From assembly GCF_014648815.1 (NCBI RefSeq), contig NZ_BMRV01000012.1, forward strand, positions 1-64,000: a stretch of DNA of 64,000 bases. The letters are read 5' to 3'. Of the stretch, positions 25,300 through 34,059 are shown piece by piece (the stretch's first letter is position 1; every line of letters begins with the position of its first letter). The DNA is from Streptomyces flaveolus. GTDB taxonomy: Bacteria > Actinomycetota > Actinomycetes > Streptomycetales > Streptomycetaceae. The notes under the pieces were generated by a model that did no database searches, had not been told where the DNA came from, and was given only the letters and a program-made list of their open reading frames with translations. Position numbers and translations under genes: made by a program.

Positions 25300-27183
25300 T
25301 CAGTGCGGTGGCCTCAGCGGCCGGTCCCGCGACGGCCGGGAGGACCACACCCCCTCCCCGCGCGTGAGCCCCGGCAGGCGCAGTTCGGCCTCCCGCACCC
25401 GCCGGGCCGGCAGGTCACCGGTGATCAGCCAGGCGGGGTCGCCACCCGTCGTCCCGGTGAAGTCCGCGCCCAGTGCCGCGAGATGGGCGGTCACGGACGC
25501 CAGGGCGTCCGGCGACACCTCCGCCTCGAACGCGTGGTACGGCTCGTAGAGGCGGGTCCCCGCCCGCCGCAGGGCGCGGCGCAGCACGATCGGGGTCAGC
25601 CCGCGGAAGTCCGCGGCCGTGCTGACCGGGGAGCTGAAACCGGAGCGGATCAGCGTCACCCGGTAATCGGTCACCGCGGCGCCGGCCAGGCCGGTCCGCA
25701 GCGTGGCGTGGACCGTCTCCTCCACGGCCTGGTGGAAGGCGCGGGGGAGCGCGCCGAGCTCCGTCTCGTGGGCGAACACGCCGCCCGAGCCGCGCGGCCC
25801 CGGCTCCACCCGCAGCCCGATCGTCGCCCAGTAGCGGGTGTGGTCGTGCCACGGCATCTCGTCGACGGCCTCACCGGTGCCGGCCGGGCGCTCCAGGAAC
25901 CGGACGCGCCCCGGTGAGAACTCCGCCTCGATGCCGAAGTCCCCGGCCAGGGTCGCCGCGAGCACCTCCATCTGCACCTCGCCGTACAGGAGCAGGGCGG
26001 TGGCGCCGGACTCGGCCGGCCGGGCGTGCAGCAGCGGGTCCTGGTCGGCGAGGGCGAGCAGCGCCAACCGCAGCGGCGCCGCCTGCTCGGGACGCCGGGC
26101 CCGCACGAGGGTCTCCAGGGTCGGCGGCGCGAACTGCGGCGCCCGGTCGGTGACGCCGCCGAGCCGGTCGCCGACGCGCAGGACGGCCGGACCCGACAGG
26201 GCGGCGATGTTGCCCGCGGTGAGCGTTCCGGCCCCGCCGATCACCTCCAGGCGCGTCACCCGGCCGCGGACCTCGCCGGTCCGGCCGTCGGACTCGCGCC
26301 GCAGGAAGGTCAGCCGCTGACGCGGGCGCACCTCACCCTCGTACAGCCGCAGATACGCGGTCCGCTCACCGCCGGGTCCCGGGCGTACGGCGAACACCGT
26401 GCCGCGCGGTGCCGCGGGACCGGCCGCCGGCGAGCGGGCGGGGACCAGCCGGACCAGGCCCCGCGCCAGCTCCGCGACGCCCTGGCCGCCGAGCGCCGAG
26501 CCGAAGTACAGCGGGTGGAACGAGCCGTCGGCGGTACGGGCGGCGAGCGCGGCGCGCACCTCGTCGGCGGTCGGTTCCGGGCCGTCCACGACCGCCGCCA
26601 GGATGCCCGTGTCCACCTCGGCGAGCGCCTCGGCCGTACGGGCGCGGACCAGCGGGTCCGTCGGACGGCAGGGCCGCACGCGGGCACCGGCACCGCCGAG
26701 CCCGGCGGTGACCTCCGTCAGGGGTACGACGTGCGGGGTCAGCCGGTGCCGGATGTCGGCGAGCAGGCCCTCGCTGCGGGCACCGGCCCGGTCGATCTTG
26801 TTGACGAAGACGAGCGTGGGCAGCCGCAGCCGCCGCAGGGCGCGCATCAGGACCCGTGTCCGCGCCTGGACGCCCTCCACGGCGGACAGCAGCAGCACCG
26901 CGCCGTCCAGGACCTCCAGGGCGCGCTCGACCTCGGCGGTGAAGTCGGAGTGCCCGGGGGTGTCGATCAGGTTGACCTGGGTGTCGCCGACGGTGAACGC
27001 GGCGACCGCGGAGCGGACGGTGATGCCGCGCCGGCGTTCGATCTCGCCGTCGTCCGTACGGGTGTCCCCGGCGTCGACGCTGCCGAGCCGGTCGACGGCC
27101 CCGTGGTCGAACAGCAGCCGTTCGGTGAGGCTGGTCTTACCGGCGTCGACGTGGGCCAGAATTCCGATGTTCAGGGTGTGCAT
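25300..27183 (-). CDS. Tet(M)/OtrA-like ribosomal protection GTPase
   Basis: A 627-residue EF-G-like GTPase, close to the usual 640 for ribosomal protection proteins. G1 is AHVDAGKTSLTE (about 10-21), G2 is in RRRGITVRS, G3 is DTPGH (about 72-76) and G4 is NKIDRAG (about 127). The rest follows EF-G domain order to the C-terminus. Family members remove tetracycline from the ribosome; many Streptomyces carry chromosomal paralogues with unproven resistance roles. A small overlapping upstream reading frame (27137-27250) could be a leader peptide. It diverges from the PRPP synthetase-like gene around the palindrome at 27282-27298. Confidence 0.88.
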   Translation of the reverse strand: MHTLNIGILAHVDAGKTSLTERLLFDHGAVDRLGSVDAGDTRTDDGEIERRRGITVRSAVAAFTVGDTQVNLIDTPGHSDFTAEVERALEVLDGAVLLLSAVEGVQARTRVLMRALRRLRLPTLVFVNKIDRAGARSEGLLADIRHRLTPHVVPLTEVTAGLGGAGARVRPCRPTDPLVRARTAEALAEVDTGILAAVVDGPEPTADEVRAALAARTADGSFHPLYFGSALGGQGVAELARGLVRLVPARSPAAGPAAPRGTVFAVRPGPGGERTAYLRLYEGEVRPRQRLTFLRRESDGRTGEVRGRVTRLEVIGGAGTLTAGNIAALSGPAVLRVGDRLGGVTDRAPQFAPPTLETLVRARRPEQAAPLRLALLALADQDPLLHARPAESGATALLLYGEVQMEVLAATLAGDFGIEAEFSPGRVRFLERPAGTGEAVDEMPWHDHTRYWATIGLRVEPGPRGSGGVFAHETELGALPRAFHQAVEETVHATLRTGLAGAAVTDYRVTLIRSGFSSPVSTAADFRGLTPIVLRRALRRAGTRLYEPYHAFEAEVSPDALASVTAHLAALGADFTGTTGGDPAWLITGDLPARRVREAELRLPGLTRGEGVWSSRPSRDRPLRPPH

Positions 27184-27281
27184 GCGGGGATGAGTCCTCG
27201 AGAACCGTGGGCCGGAAGGGGCACTGGGCGATGTCGAGGAGTCGGCGCATGCGAGGGATCCTGACCTGAGGGAACACGGAC

Positions 27282-27298
27282 GGCGTCATCATGACGCC
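27282..27298. promoter_or_regulatory. Near-perfect palindrome in a divergent promoter region
   Basis: GGCGTCATCATGACGCC has 8-bp perfect arms around one central base. It lies 99 bp upstream of the GTPase start and 75 bp upstream of the PRPP-synthetase-like start. It could be an operator for both; the protein is unknown. Confidence 0.45.
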
Positions 27299-27373
27299 TT
27301 CCCCCGGGCCCGCCGCAACCGGATTTCCGTAAGCTGAGGTTCCGGCCGGACAGGATCACGCGAGGAGCGGTCC

Positions 27374-28327
27374 GTGCGAGACATCGCCGTGTTCAGCGGT
27401 AGTGCCCACCCCGAGCTGGCCGAGGAGGTCTGCGCGCAGCTGGGCGTGCCCCTCAGCCCCGTCCGGGTCAGCCGGTTCGCCAACGACTGCCTCGAGGTGC
27501 AGCTTCGGGCCAACTGCCGGGAGAGGGACGTCTTCCTGGTCCAGCCGCTGGTCAAGCCGGTGCAGGAGCACCTGGTCGAGTTGCTGCTGATGTGCGACGC
27601 GGCCCGCGGGGCGTCGGCCGGGCGCATCACCGTCGTCCTGCCGCACTACTCCTACGCCCGCTCCGACAAGAAGGACGCGCCGCGCATCTCGCTCGGCGGG
27701 CGGCTGGTCGCCGACCTGCTGGTGGCGGCGGGCGCCGGCCGGGTCCTCGCCATGACCCTGCACTCGCCCCAGGTGCACGGCTTCTTCCCGTTCCCGGTCG
27801 ACCACCTGCACGCGCTGCGTGAACTGGCCGCGCACTTCCGGCAGTACGACCTGTCCCGCACCACGGTCGTCTCGCCCGACCTCGGCAACGCGAAGGAGGC
27901 CGCCGCGTTCGCCCGGCTGCTCGGCGCCCAGGTGGCGGCGGGCGCCAAGCAGCGGTACGCCGACGACCGGGTCAGCATCAGCGCCGTGATCGGGGACGTC
28001 ACCGGGCGCGACGTCATCGTGCTCGACGACGAGATCGCGGGCGGCAGCACCGTGCTGGAACTCCTCGACCGGCTGCGGGAGCAGGGCCCGCGCACGATCC
28101 GGCTCGCCTGCACGCACGGGCTGTTCGCGGCCGGCGCGTTCGGCCGGCTCGGCGAACAGCCCGACGTGCTGGAGATCGTGTGCACCAACACCGTGCCCGT
28201 GCCGGCCGGCGACCACACGCAGAAGCTGCGGGTGCTGTCCATCGCCCCCGCGCTCGCCGAGGCGGTGCGCCGCATCCACAACGGCGAGTCGGTCAGCGCC
28301 CTGTTCGACGCCCCTGCGGCGGACTGA
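27374..28327 (+). CDS. Ribose-phosphate pyrophosphokinase-like protein, atypical PRPP loop
   Basis: A 317-residue PRPP synthetase homologue. It keeps the N-terminal FSGSAHPELAEEV, the catalytic-flexible-loop region VVLPHYSYARSDKKDAPR and the two phosphoribosyltransferase-like domains. The PRPP-binding loop reads VLDDEIAGGSTV rather than the usual DDxxDTGGT, so substrate handling may differ. PRPP synthetase makes phosphoribosyl pyrophosphate from ribose 5-phosphate and ATP. The housekeeping copy is expected elsewhere, so this is probably a paralogue. GTG 27374 has GAGGAG 6 nt upstream. The 3' end overlaps the convergent STAS gene by 35 bp. Confidence 0.85.
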   Translation: MRDIAVFSGSAHPELAEEVCAQLGVPLSPVRVSRFANDCLEVQLRANCRERDVFLVQPLVKPVQEHLVELLLMCDAARGASAGRITVVLPHYSYARSDKKDAPRISLGGRLVADLLVAAGAGRVLAMTLHSPQVHGFFPFPVDHLHALRELAAHFRQYDLSRTTVVSPDLGNAKEAAAFARLLGAQVAAGAKQRYADDRVSISAVIGDVTGRDVIVLDDEIAGGSTVLELLDRLREQGPRTIRLACTHGLFAAGAFGRLGEQPDVLEIVCTNTVPVPAGDHTQKLRVLSIAPALAEAVRRIHNGESVSALFDAPAAD

Positions 28328-28679
28328 CGCCGAGCACCTCCGCCAGGGTCGGCCGCGGGGGCAGCAGCCGTGCGAGTCCGGTGATCCGCAGCATGCGCAG
28401 CGTCAGCGGATGGGTGCACACCAGGTGCACCTGGCCGCCGCCGTCGAGCACCCGGCGCCGTGCCCGGTACAGCAGCCGCAGTCCCGAGCAGTCGAAGAAC
28501 TCGACCCCGCCGAGATCGAGCACGACCAGAGCGCCGGGACGCCCCGTCTCCCGGTCCAGGTGCGGGACGATCTCGTCGGCCGACGCGATGTCGATCTCGC
28601 CGAGGAACTCCAGCACCGTGTGCCCCCGGTCGCGGCGGACGCGCAGATGCCTGGTGAGCGGCGCGGATTCCTGTCGCAC
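28293..28679 (-). CDS. STAS-domain anti-sigma factor antagonist
   Basis: A 128-residue single STAS domain. VLEFLGEIDIASADEI and LGGVEFFDCSGLRLLYRARRR show the SpoIIAA/RsbV fold, with the phosphorylatable Ser in DCSGL. Such proteins release a sigma factor by binding its anti-sigma kinase when dephosphorylated. No kinase or sigma gene is adjacent; the PAS-SpoIIE phosphatase at 38.2-40.6 kb is a possible partner, but that is speculation. GTG 28679 follows GGAGG by 9 nt. Confidence 0.88.
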   Translation of the reverse strand: MRQESAPLTRHLRVRRDRGHTVLEFLGEIDIASADEIVPHLDRETGRPGALVVLDLGGVEFFDCSGLRLLYRARRRVLDGGGQVHLVCTHPLTLRMLRITGLARLLPPRPTLAEVLGVSPPQGRRTGR

Positions 28680-28804
28680 GACGACAACGCCTCCAGTCTG
28701 CTCCGGGGGCCCAACTGCCCAACCTCACTCGAAAGTTACCCCGAACGAGCGCGTTTGAGCATGTTCGATTGACATATGTCATCGAACTCTCACAGCGAGG
28801 TCCG

Positions 28805-29755
28805 TCAGTCGACCACGAGGACCAGCTTCCCCGTCGTGCGGCCCGTCTCACCGAGCTCGTGGGCCTGGGCCGCGTCGGCCAGCGGGAACGTCTTCTCGAT
28901 CGTGGCCCGCAGCCTGCCGGACTCGACCAGGCCGGCGATCTCCCGCATGTCGGCCCGGTCCGCGTCGACCAGCATCCGCACCGCTCGCACGCCGAGCCGC
29001 TCGGCCTCCTGGAAGAACTCGTCCGAACCGACCGGCAGGATCGACACCACGATCCCGCCCGGCCGCAGCACGCGCAGGGACCGCAGCGAGGTCTCGCCGC
29101 CGATCGTGTCCAGCACGACGTCGACGTCCTTCACGGCCTCGGTGATGTCCGTCTCGCGGTAGTCCACCGTCTCGTCCGCGCCGAGGGAACGCAGGAACTC
29201 GTGCTTGCCCGCGCTCGCCGTGCCGATCACGTGCGCGCCCCGGGCCTTGGCGATCTGCACCGCCACATGTCCCACGCCGCCCGCGGCGGCGTGGATCAGC
29301 ACCCGCTGCCCCTCCCGCAGGTCCGCCCGCTCCACCAGCGCCTGCCACGCCGTCAGCGACACCAGCGGGAGCGCGCCGGCCTGGACGTGGTCGATCCCGG
29401 CGGGCTTGTGGGTGAAGGTACGGGCCGGGGCCGTGACGTACTCCGCGTGGGAGCCGTGGCCGAACGGGTACGACAGCATGCCGAAGACCTCGTCGCCCGG
29501 CCGGAACGCGGCGACGCCGATCCCCACCGCCTCCACCACGCCCGAGACGTCCCAGCCCAGGACGAAGGGCGGCTCGCCGAGGAAGCCGCCGTTCGCCCGG
29601 TGCTTCCAGTCGGTCGGGTTCACTCCGGCGGCACGCACCCGTACCAGCACCTCGTTCGGGCGCGGCTCGGGACGTTCCAGCCGTACCTCACGCAGCACCT
29701 CGGGACCGCCGAGGGTGTCCTGGCTGATGGCTCGCATCGTTTTCACACCGCTCAT
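28805..29755 (-). CDS. NADP-dependent quinone oxidoreductase-type MDR
   Basis: A 316-residue medium-chain dehydrogenase/reductase without catalytic zinc Cys ligands. It shows VRVRAAGVNPTDWK, the GxGxxG region IHAAAGGVGHVAVQIAKARGAHVIGTAS and the C-terminal KLVLVVD. This is the zeta-crystallin/quinone oxidoreductase group, which uses NADPH to reduce quinones or enones. The start may be ATG 29755 (MSGVKTM) or ATG 29737 (MRAISQ); the former is used. It diverges from a GlxA-type regulator 71 bp away, which probably controls it. Confidence 0.87.
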   Translation of the reverse strand: MSGVKTMRAISQDTLGGPEVLREVRLERPEPRPNEVLVRVRAAGVNPTDWKHRANGGFLGEPPFVLGWDVSGVVEAVGIGVAAFRPGDEVFGMLSYPFGHGSHAEYVTAPARTFTHKPAGIDHVQAGALPLVSLTAWQALVERADLREGQRVLIHAAAGGVGHVAVQIAKARGAHVIGTASAGKHEFLRSLGADETVDYRETDITEAVKDVDVVLDTIGGETSLRSLRVLRPGGIVVSILPVGSDEFFQEAERLGVRAVRMLVDADRADMREIAGLVESGRLRATIEKTFPLADAAQAHELGETGRTTGKLVLVVD

Positions 29756-29792
29756 GCTGACCCAGCCTGCCGTTCGCCGCCCCTCAGGGAAA

Positions 29793-29806
29793 TGGCATGA
29801 TTGCCA
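29793..29806. promoter_or_regulatory. Operator-like dyad TGGCA-TGAT-TGCCA
   Basis: A perfect 5-bp inverted repeat lies between the divergent oxidoreductase and GlxA-type regulator genes. TAGAAT (29815-29820) is the likely -10 of the rightward gene, so the dyad overlaps its -35 zone. Confidence 0.5.
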
Positions 29807-29826
29807 CGCTCCGATAGAATCGTGCC

Positions 29827-30795
29827 ATGCGGCAGACGAAGCGCCCCGCGGGGCGGACCGAACGGGTCGTGGTGCTGGCACTCGACGGCGCCTATCCCTT
29901 CGAGCTGGGCATCCCCAGCCGGATCCTCGGCGCCGCCGACGGCCGGTACGAGGTGCTCACCTGCACCGTCGACGGCCGGCCGGTGCGCACCGCCGCGGAC
30001 TTCACCCTCACCGCGGACCACGGACCCGAGATCCTGGACTCGGCCGACACGGTGGTCGTGCCCGCCGTCTCGCCCTCCCTGGTCACCGACGAACCGGCTC
30101 CCGAGGTCATCGCCGCCCTCGCGCGGGTCCGCCCCGACGCCCGCATCGTCTCCATCTGCACCGGCGCCTTCGTGCTGGCCGCCGCCGGGCTCCTGGACGG
30201 CCGCCGGGCGACCACCCACTGGCAGCTCGCCGACCTGTTCCGCCGCATGTTCCCGCGCATCCCCCTCGACCCGGACGTGCTCTTCGTGGCCGACGGCCGC
30301 ATCATCACCTCGGCGGGCGCGGCCTCCGGCGTCGACGTCTGCCTCCACCTCGTGCGTGAGGACCACGGCAGCGAACTGGCCAACAAGGTCGCCCGCCGCT
30401 GTGTGGTCCCGCCCTTCCGGGACGGCGGACAGGCGCAGTACATCGAGCAGCCGGTGCCCGAACAGGGCGCCGCGAGCACGGCGGCGACCCGGGCCTGGGC
30501 CCTGGACCACCTCGGCGAGTCCCTGACGCTGGCCCGCCTCGCCGCGCACGCGCGGATGAGCCTGCGCACCTTCGCCCGGCGCTTCCACGACGAGGTCGGC
30601 ATGAGCCCGGGCCGCTGGCTGACCCAGCAGCGCGTCGCCCGGGCCCGGCATCTGCTGGAGTCCAGCGACCTGCCGGTCGACCGGATCGCCGGCCAGGTCG
30701 GCTTCGCCACCGGCGCCTCGCTGCGTCAGCACCTGCACGCGTCGATCGGTGTCTCGCCCCAGGTGTACCGGCGGACGTTCCAGTCGGCGGGCTGA
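29827..30795 (+). CDS. GlxA-type regulator (DJ-1/PfpI domain plus AraC HTH)
   Basis: A 322-residue protein. The DJ-1/PfpI-like domain covers residues about 12-185, including SICTGAFVLAAAGLL (nucleophile-elbow Cys) and TSAGAASGVDVCLHLV. Two AraC-type helix-turn-helices follow (LARLAAHARMSLRTFARRFHDEVG and VDRIAGQVGFATGASLRQHLHASIGVSP). These sense small metabolites and activate or repress neighbours. A TAGAAT -10 ends 6 nt before ATG 29827, indicating a leaderless transcript. It probably regulates the divergent oxidoreductase. Confidence 0.9.
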   Translation: MRQTKRPAGRTERVVVLALDGAYPFELGIPSRILGAADGRYEVLTCTVDGRPVRTAADFTLTADHGPEILDSADTVVVPAVSPSLVTDEPAPEVIAALARVRPDARIVSICTGAFVLAAAGLLDGRRATTHWQLADLFRRMFPRIPLDPDVLFVADGRIITSAGAASGVDVCLHLVREDHGSELANKVARRCVVPPFRDGGQAQYIEQPVPEQGAASTAATRAWALDHLGESLTLARLAAHARMSLRTFARRFHDEVGMSPGRWLTQQRVARARHLLESSDLPVDRIAGQVGFATGASLRQHLHASIGVSPQVYRRTFQSAG

Positions 30796-30813
30796 GCCGG
30801 GCGCGGCGGACCG

Positions 30814-30839
30814 GCCTCTCGCCCTCACTCGTGAGAGGC
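30814..30839. terminator. Hairpin after the GlxA-type gene
   Basis: GCCTCTC (30814-30820) pairs with GAGAGGC (30833-30839), with a 12-nt loop; flanking CCG/CGG may extend the stem. There is no T tract. Confidence 0.45.
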
Positions 30840-30963
30840 GGTCAGGAGGCCTGCCGCGCAAGGCCGTTGACCGGTGCCCGACTGAATCCGCCGGGCCGGG
30901 ATATGCGCAAGGTAGTGGGCCGCGGGGCCCGACGCCCCGTGCCCGGAATCCCTCGGAGGAGAC

Positions 30964-31359
30964 ATGGCACTGGTCAACGCGGGCGTCGTGGTGCTCGACT
31001 GCGCGGAACCCGAGAAGCTCGCCGAGTTCTACAAGGCGCTGCTGGGCGCGGAAGAGACCGACGTGTCCGCCAACCGGATCGAGATCAAGGCCCCCGGGGG
31101 CTTCCGCATGGCGTTCCGGCGGGACGTCAACGCGACCCCGCCGAGCTGGCCCCGCCCGGAGAACTCCCTCCAGGCCCACCTGGACTTCGTGGTGGAGGAC
31201 CTGGACGAGGCCGAGCGCGGGGTCGTGGGGCTCGGCGGACGTCCGCTGGAGGCCAAGGACGCGGCGGGCCCCCACGAGGAGCGCGGCTTCTCCGACCCGG
31301 CGGGCCACTCCTTCACCCTGCGCCGCAGCACGCCGCCGACGGCACCCAAGCAGGGCTGA
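30964..31359 (+). CDS. VOC (glyoxalase-like) family protein
   Basis: A 131-residue single vicinal-oxygen-chelate domain. It has paired beta-alpha-beta units: VVLDCAEPEKLAEFYKALLG and LDFVVEDLDEAERGVVGLGG, and the closing FSDPAGHSFTLRR. Such proteins are metal-dependent lyases or dioxygenases, or ligand-binding resistance proteins; specificity cannot be assigned. GGAGGAG precedes ATG 30964. Confidence 0.85.
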   Translation: MALVNAGVVVLDCAEPEKLAEFYKALLGAEETDVSANRIEIKAPGGFRMAFRRDVNATPPSWPRPENSLQAHLDFVVEDLDEAERGVVGLGGRPLEAKDAAGPHEERGFSDPAGHSFTLRRSTPPTAPKQG

Positions 31360-31422
31360 GGCCCCACGGCCCGGGTGCCGTCGGCGCGGTGAGTGCGGCG
31401 GAAGGGCCGGACTCCGGTCCGG

Positions 31423-31725
31423 TCAGTCCCGTCCGCCCTTGTCGCCGACCGGCCAGACCCCCGTCGAGCGCTCGATCGCCTTGGCGCCCGTCCGGTCCAC
31501 GGCACTGCGCACCGCGGCGAAGATGGCGCCCTGGACCGCAGCGGCCAGGAGGATCTCACCCCAGCCGCGGTCCGGGTCCAGGGCGTCGGGCGCGTCGTCC
31601 TCGTGCCGGATCAGCTTCCACGTCTTCTGGAAGGCCATTCCGGCCAGCGCGCCGCCCGCCCAGCCCAGGACGAAGCCGACGGGCTTGTACGCGAGGGGGA
31701 GCTTCTGCTTCTTCTTCTTGCCCAC
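31423..31725 (-). CDS. DUF4235 small membrane protein
   Basis: A 100-residue protein starting with a basic MGKKKKQK tail and a hydrophobic helix (PVGFVLGWAGGALAGMAF). A second hydrophobic helix is GEILLAAAVQGAIFAAVRSAV. This matches DUF4235, common in actinobacteria and of unknown role. The GTG start at 31725 follows AAGGAGA. It may be cotranscribed with the upstream hydroquinone reductase gene (76 bp gap). Confidence 0.8.
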   Translation of the reverse strand: MGKKKKQKLPLAYKPVGFVLGWAGGALAGMAFQKTWKLIRHEDDAPDALDPDRGWGEILLAAAVQGAIFAAVRSAVDRTGAKAIERSTGVWPVGDKGGRD

Positions 31726-31801
31726 TGGGTCTCCTTGGGGTTCGCCGAGTGATGTCGGGTTCGTTGTGTGCGTCGGGACGTGACGGGCACGGCCCGCGGG
31801 T

Positions 31802-32827
31802 TCAGGGCCTGCCGGCCGCCGGTACCTCCTCGCCGGCGGGTACCGGCCCGGGCGGCGTGCCGTCGCCGAAGGGGCGGCCGCCCAGCTCCTGCCGGTGGTG
31901 CGGCGTGAGCCAGCCGGACGGGTCCGGGCCCAGCGGCACGATGCCGGTCGGATTGATGCCGGTGTGGACCTGGTAGTAGTGGCGCTTGATGTGGTCGAAG
32001 TCGACGGTGTCGCCGAAGCCGGGCGTCTGGAACAGGTCGCGGACGTAGGCCCACAGCACCGGATTCTCCGCCAGCTTCCAGCGGTTGCACTTGAAGTGGC
32101 CGTGATAGACGGCGTCGAAGCGCACCAGCGTGGTGAACAGCCGGATGTCCGCCTCCGTGATCGTGTCGCCGACCAGATAGCGCTGCCGTTCCAGCCGGGG
32201 CGTCAGCTGCTCCAGCCGGCGGAACACGCCCGCGCAGGCGGCCTCGTACTCCTCCTGCCCGGTGGCGAAGCCCGCCCGGTACACACCGTTGTTGACGTCC
32301 CTGTAGACGCCGGCCATGACCTCGTCGATCTCGTCGCGCAGGGCGTGCGGATACAGGTCGGGCGCACCGGGCCGGTGCAGGGACGTCCACTCGGTCGCGA
32401 GATCCAGGGTGATCTGCTGGTAGTCGTTGGTCACCAGCCTCCCGCTGGGCACGTCCACGACCGCCGGCACGCTCACCCCGCCCGGATAGCCGGTCTCCCG
32501 CTTGTCGTAGGCCTCGCTGAGGAAACGGATGCCGAGGACCGGGTCGCGGTCGTCCGGGTCCAGGGTGAACCGCCAGCTGCGGTCGTCCTGGATCGGGTCG
32601 GTGATCGCCAGGGACAGGGCGTCCTCCAGGCCGAGCAGCCGCCGGGACACCAGGGCCCGGCTCGCCCACGGACAGGCGCGGCTGGCCACCAGCCGGTAAC
32701 GCCCGGCCTCCACCGGCCAGCCGTCGCGCCCGTCCGCGGTGATCCGGTCGGCGAAGTGGCTCTTGGACCGTTTGAACGCCTTCCTGCCGTAGCCGCTGTT
32801 GCCGGGCGTCCCGTCGTCGCCGCTCAT
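31802..32827 (-). CDS. Glutathione/mycothiol S-transferase-like, glutathionyl-hydroquinone reductase family
   Basis: A 341-residue Xi-class GST. The catalytic motif is ACPWASR (Cys about residue 53), preceded by RYRLVAS. The C-terminal all-helical domain includes DEVMAGVYRDVNNGVYRAGFA and the conserved FKCN and FDHIKRHYYQVHTGINPTGIVPLGP. The family (ECM4/YqjG) reduces S-glutathionyl-hydroquinones; in Streptomyces, which use mycothiol, the thiol partner is probably mycothiol (inference). GGGAGGT precedes ATG 32827. It diverges from the cation transporter gene. Confidence 0.9.
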   Translation of the reverse strand: MSGDDGTPGNSGYGRKAFKRSKSHFADRITADGRDGWPVEAGRYRLVASRACPWASRALVSRRLLGLEDALSLAITDPIQDDRSWRFTLDPDDRDPVLGIRFLSEAYDKRETGYPGGVSVPAVVDVPSGRLVTNDYQQITLDLATEWTSLHRPGAPDLYPHALRDEIDEVMAGVYRDVNNGVYRAGFATGQEEYEAACAGVFRRLEQLTPRLERQRYLVGDTITEADIRLFTTLVRFDAVYHGHFKCNRWKLAENPVLWAYVRDLFQTPGFGDTVDFDHIKRHYYQVHTGINPTGIVPLGPDPSGWLTPHHRQELGGRPFGDGTPPGPVPAGEEVPAAGRP

Positions 32828-32949
32828 GGGACGTACCTCCCTGTCGTCGGTGGGCCCTGGTAACGCGTTCCCCGTTTTCGGCCGTCGGCACTGGTGGGCC
32901 ACCCACAAGGCGGGTGTGAGCCCGGCGGGCCGGGGGCAGTCGGCGAATC

Positions 32950-33993
32950 GTGAGCCGGACTACCTCGAACACCACAGCGAACGAACAGACCAGCGACGGA
33001 AAGGACGACGGGGCCGGCGGCGAGACCGCGGGAGGGTCCGCCGGCAAGGCGGACCGCAGGACGCGGATCACGGTGCTGGTGGCCCTGGCGGCCAACCTGG
33101 TGATCGCGGTCGCCAAGGCGGTCGGCGGCTTCCTCGCGGGTTCCCCCGCGCTGCTGTCGGAGGCGGCGCACTCGGTGGCCGACAGCCTGAACGAGGTCTT
33201 CCTCCTCGCCGCGCTGCGCCGCAGCCGCCGCCCCGCCGACCGCCGCCACCCCTTCGGATACGGCAAGGAACGCTTCTTCTGGTCCCTGCTGGCGGCCGTC
33301 GGCATCTTCGTCATGGGCGGCTGCTTCTCGTTCTTCCAGGGCATCGAGGCCCTCCGGACGGGCGCGGAGGAGGAACTCGGCGGCTACGTGGCCGGACTGA
33401 TCGTGCTCGGCGTCGCCCTGATCGCCGAGGGCGCCTCGCTGCTGCGGGCGCTGCACCAGGTGCGCGGGCAGGGCGGGGTCGCCGCCGGGATGCGCGACCC
33501 GGCCCTGCGCACGGTCGTCGCCGAGGACGGCACCGCGGTGCTCGGCGTCACCCTCGCCATGATCGGCATGGTCCTGCACATGGTCACCGGACAGGTCGTG
33601 TGGGAGGCCGGCGCCTCGCTCGCCATCGGCACGCTGCTCGTGTACGTGGCCTACCGGCTGGGCCGCGAGGCCCGCGACCAGCTGATCGGCGAGGCCGCGG
33701 ATCCGGAGGCCAGCGGCCGCATCCGCGCGCTGCTGCGGGCGCAGCCGGAGATCGACAGCGTCGAGGCGCTGTTCACCATGAAGACGGGCCTCGATTCCAC
33801 GCTGGTGGCCGCCCGCATCGACCTGGTGCCCGGCCTGGACAGCGAGCGGGTGGAGGAGGTGTCCGTGCGCATCAAGAGGTCCATCGCGCGAACCGTCCCC
33901 GAGGCCCAGCAGATCTTCCTCGACGTCACCGACCGGCCCGCGCGCGAGGCAGCGGAAAGCCCCGCCGCGACGGGGGAACGCGGCGGGGCCTGA
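32950..33993 (+). CDS. Cation diffusion facilitator (CDF) transporter
   Basis: A 347-residue inner-membrane antiporter. After a hydrophilic 36-residue N-terminus come six hydrophobic segments, starting ITVLVALAANLVIAVAKAVGGFLAG, then LLSEAAHSVADSLNEVFLLAAL carrying the HxxxD metal motif of TM2. A second acidic site, VVAEDGTAVLG, replaces the usual HxxxD in TM5. A cytoplasmic ferredoxin-like domain (SVEALFTMKTGLDSTLVAARIDL) ends the protein. Exports divalent cations such as zinc or manganese. It starts with GTG 32950. Confidence 0.87.
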   Translation: MSRTTSNTTANEQTSDGKDDGAGGETAGGSAGKADRRTRITVLVALAANLVIAVAKAVGGFLAGSPALLSEAAHSVADSLNEVFLLAALRRSRRPADRRHPFGYGKERFFWSLLAAVGIFVMGGCFSFFQGIEALRTGAEEELGGYVAGLIVLGVALIAEGASLLRALHQVRGQGGVAAGMRDPALRTVVAEDGTAVLGVTLAMIGMVLHMVTGQVVWEAGASLAIGTLLVYVAYRLGREARDQLIGEAADPEASGRIRALLRAQPEIDSVEALFTMKTGLDSTLVAARIDLVPGLDSERVEEVSVRIKRSIARTVPEAQQIFLDVTDRPAREAAESPAATGERGGA

Positions 33994-34002
33994 CCCTCGT
34001 GT

Positions 34003-34020
34003 GCCCGGCGCCGGCCGGGC
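34003..34020. terminator. GC hairpin between convergent genes
   Basis: GCCCGGCGCCGGCCGGGC folds into a GCCCGG/CCGGGC stem and lies between the CDF gene and the convergent F420-type oxidoreductase gene. No T tract. Confidence 0.4.
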
Positions 34021-34059
34021 CATGCACGCGGATCCGGAACTTTCTCGTCCGGCCCGGGA

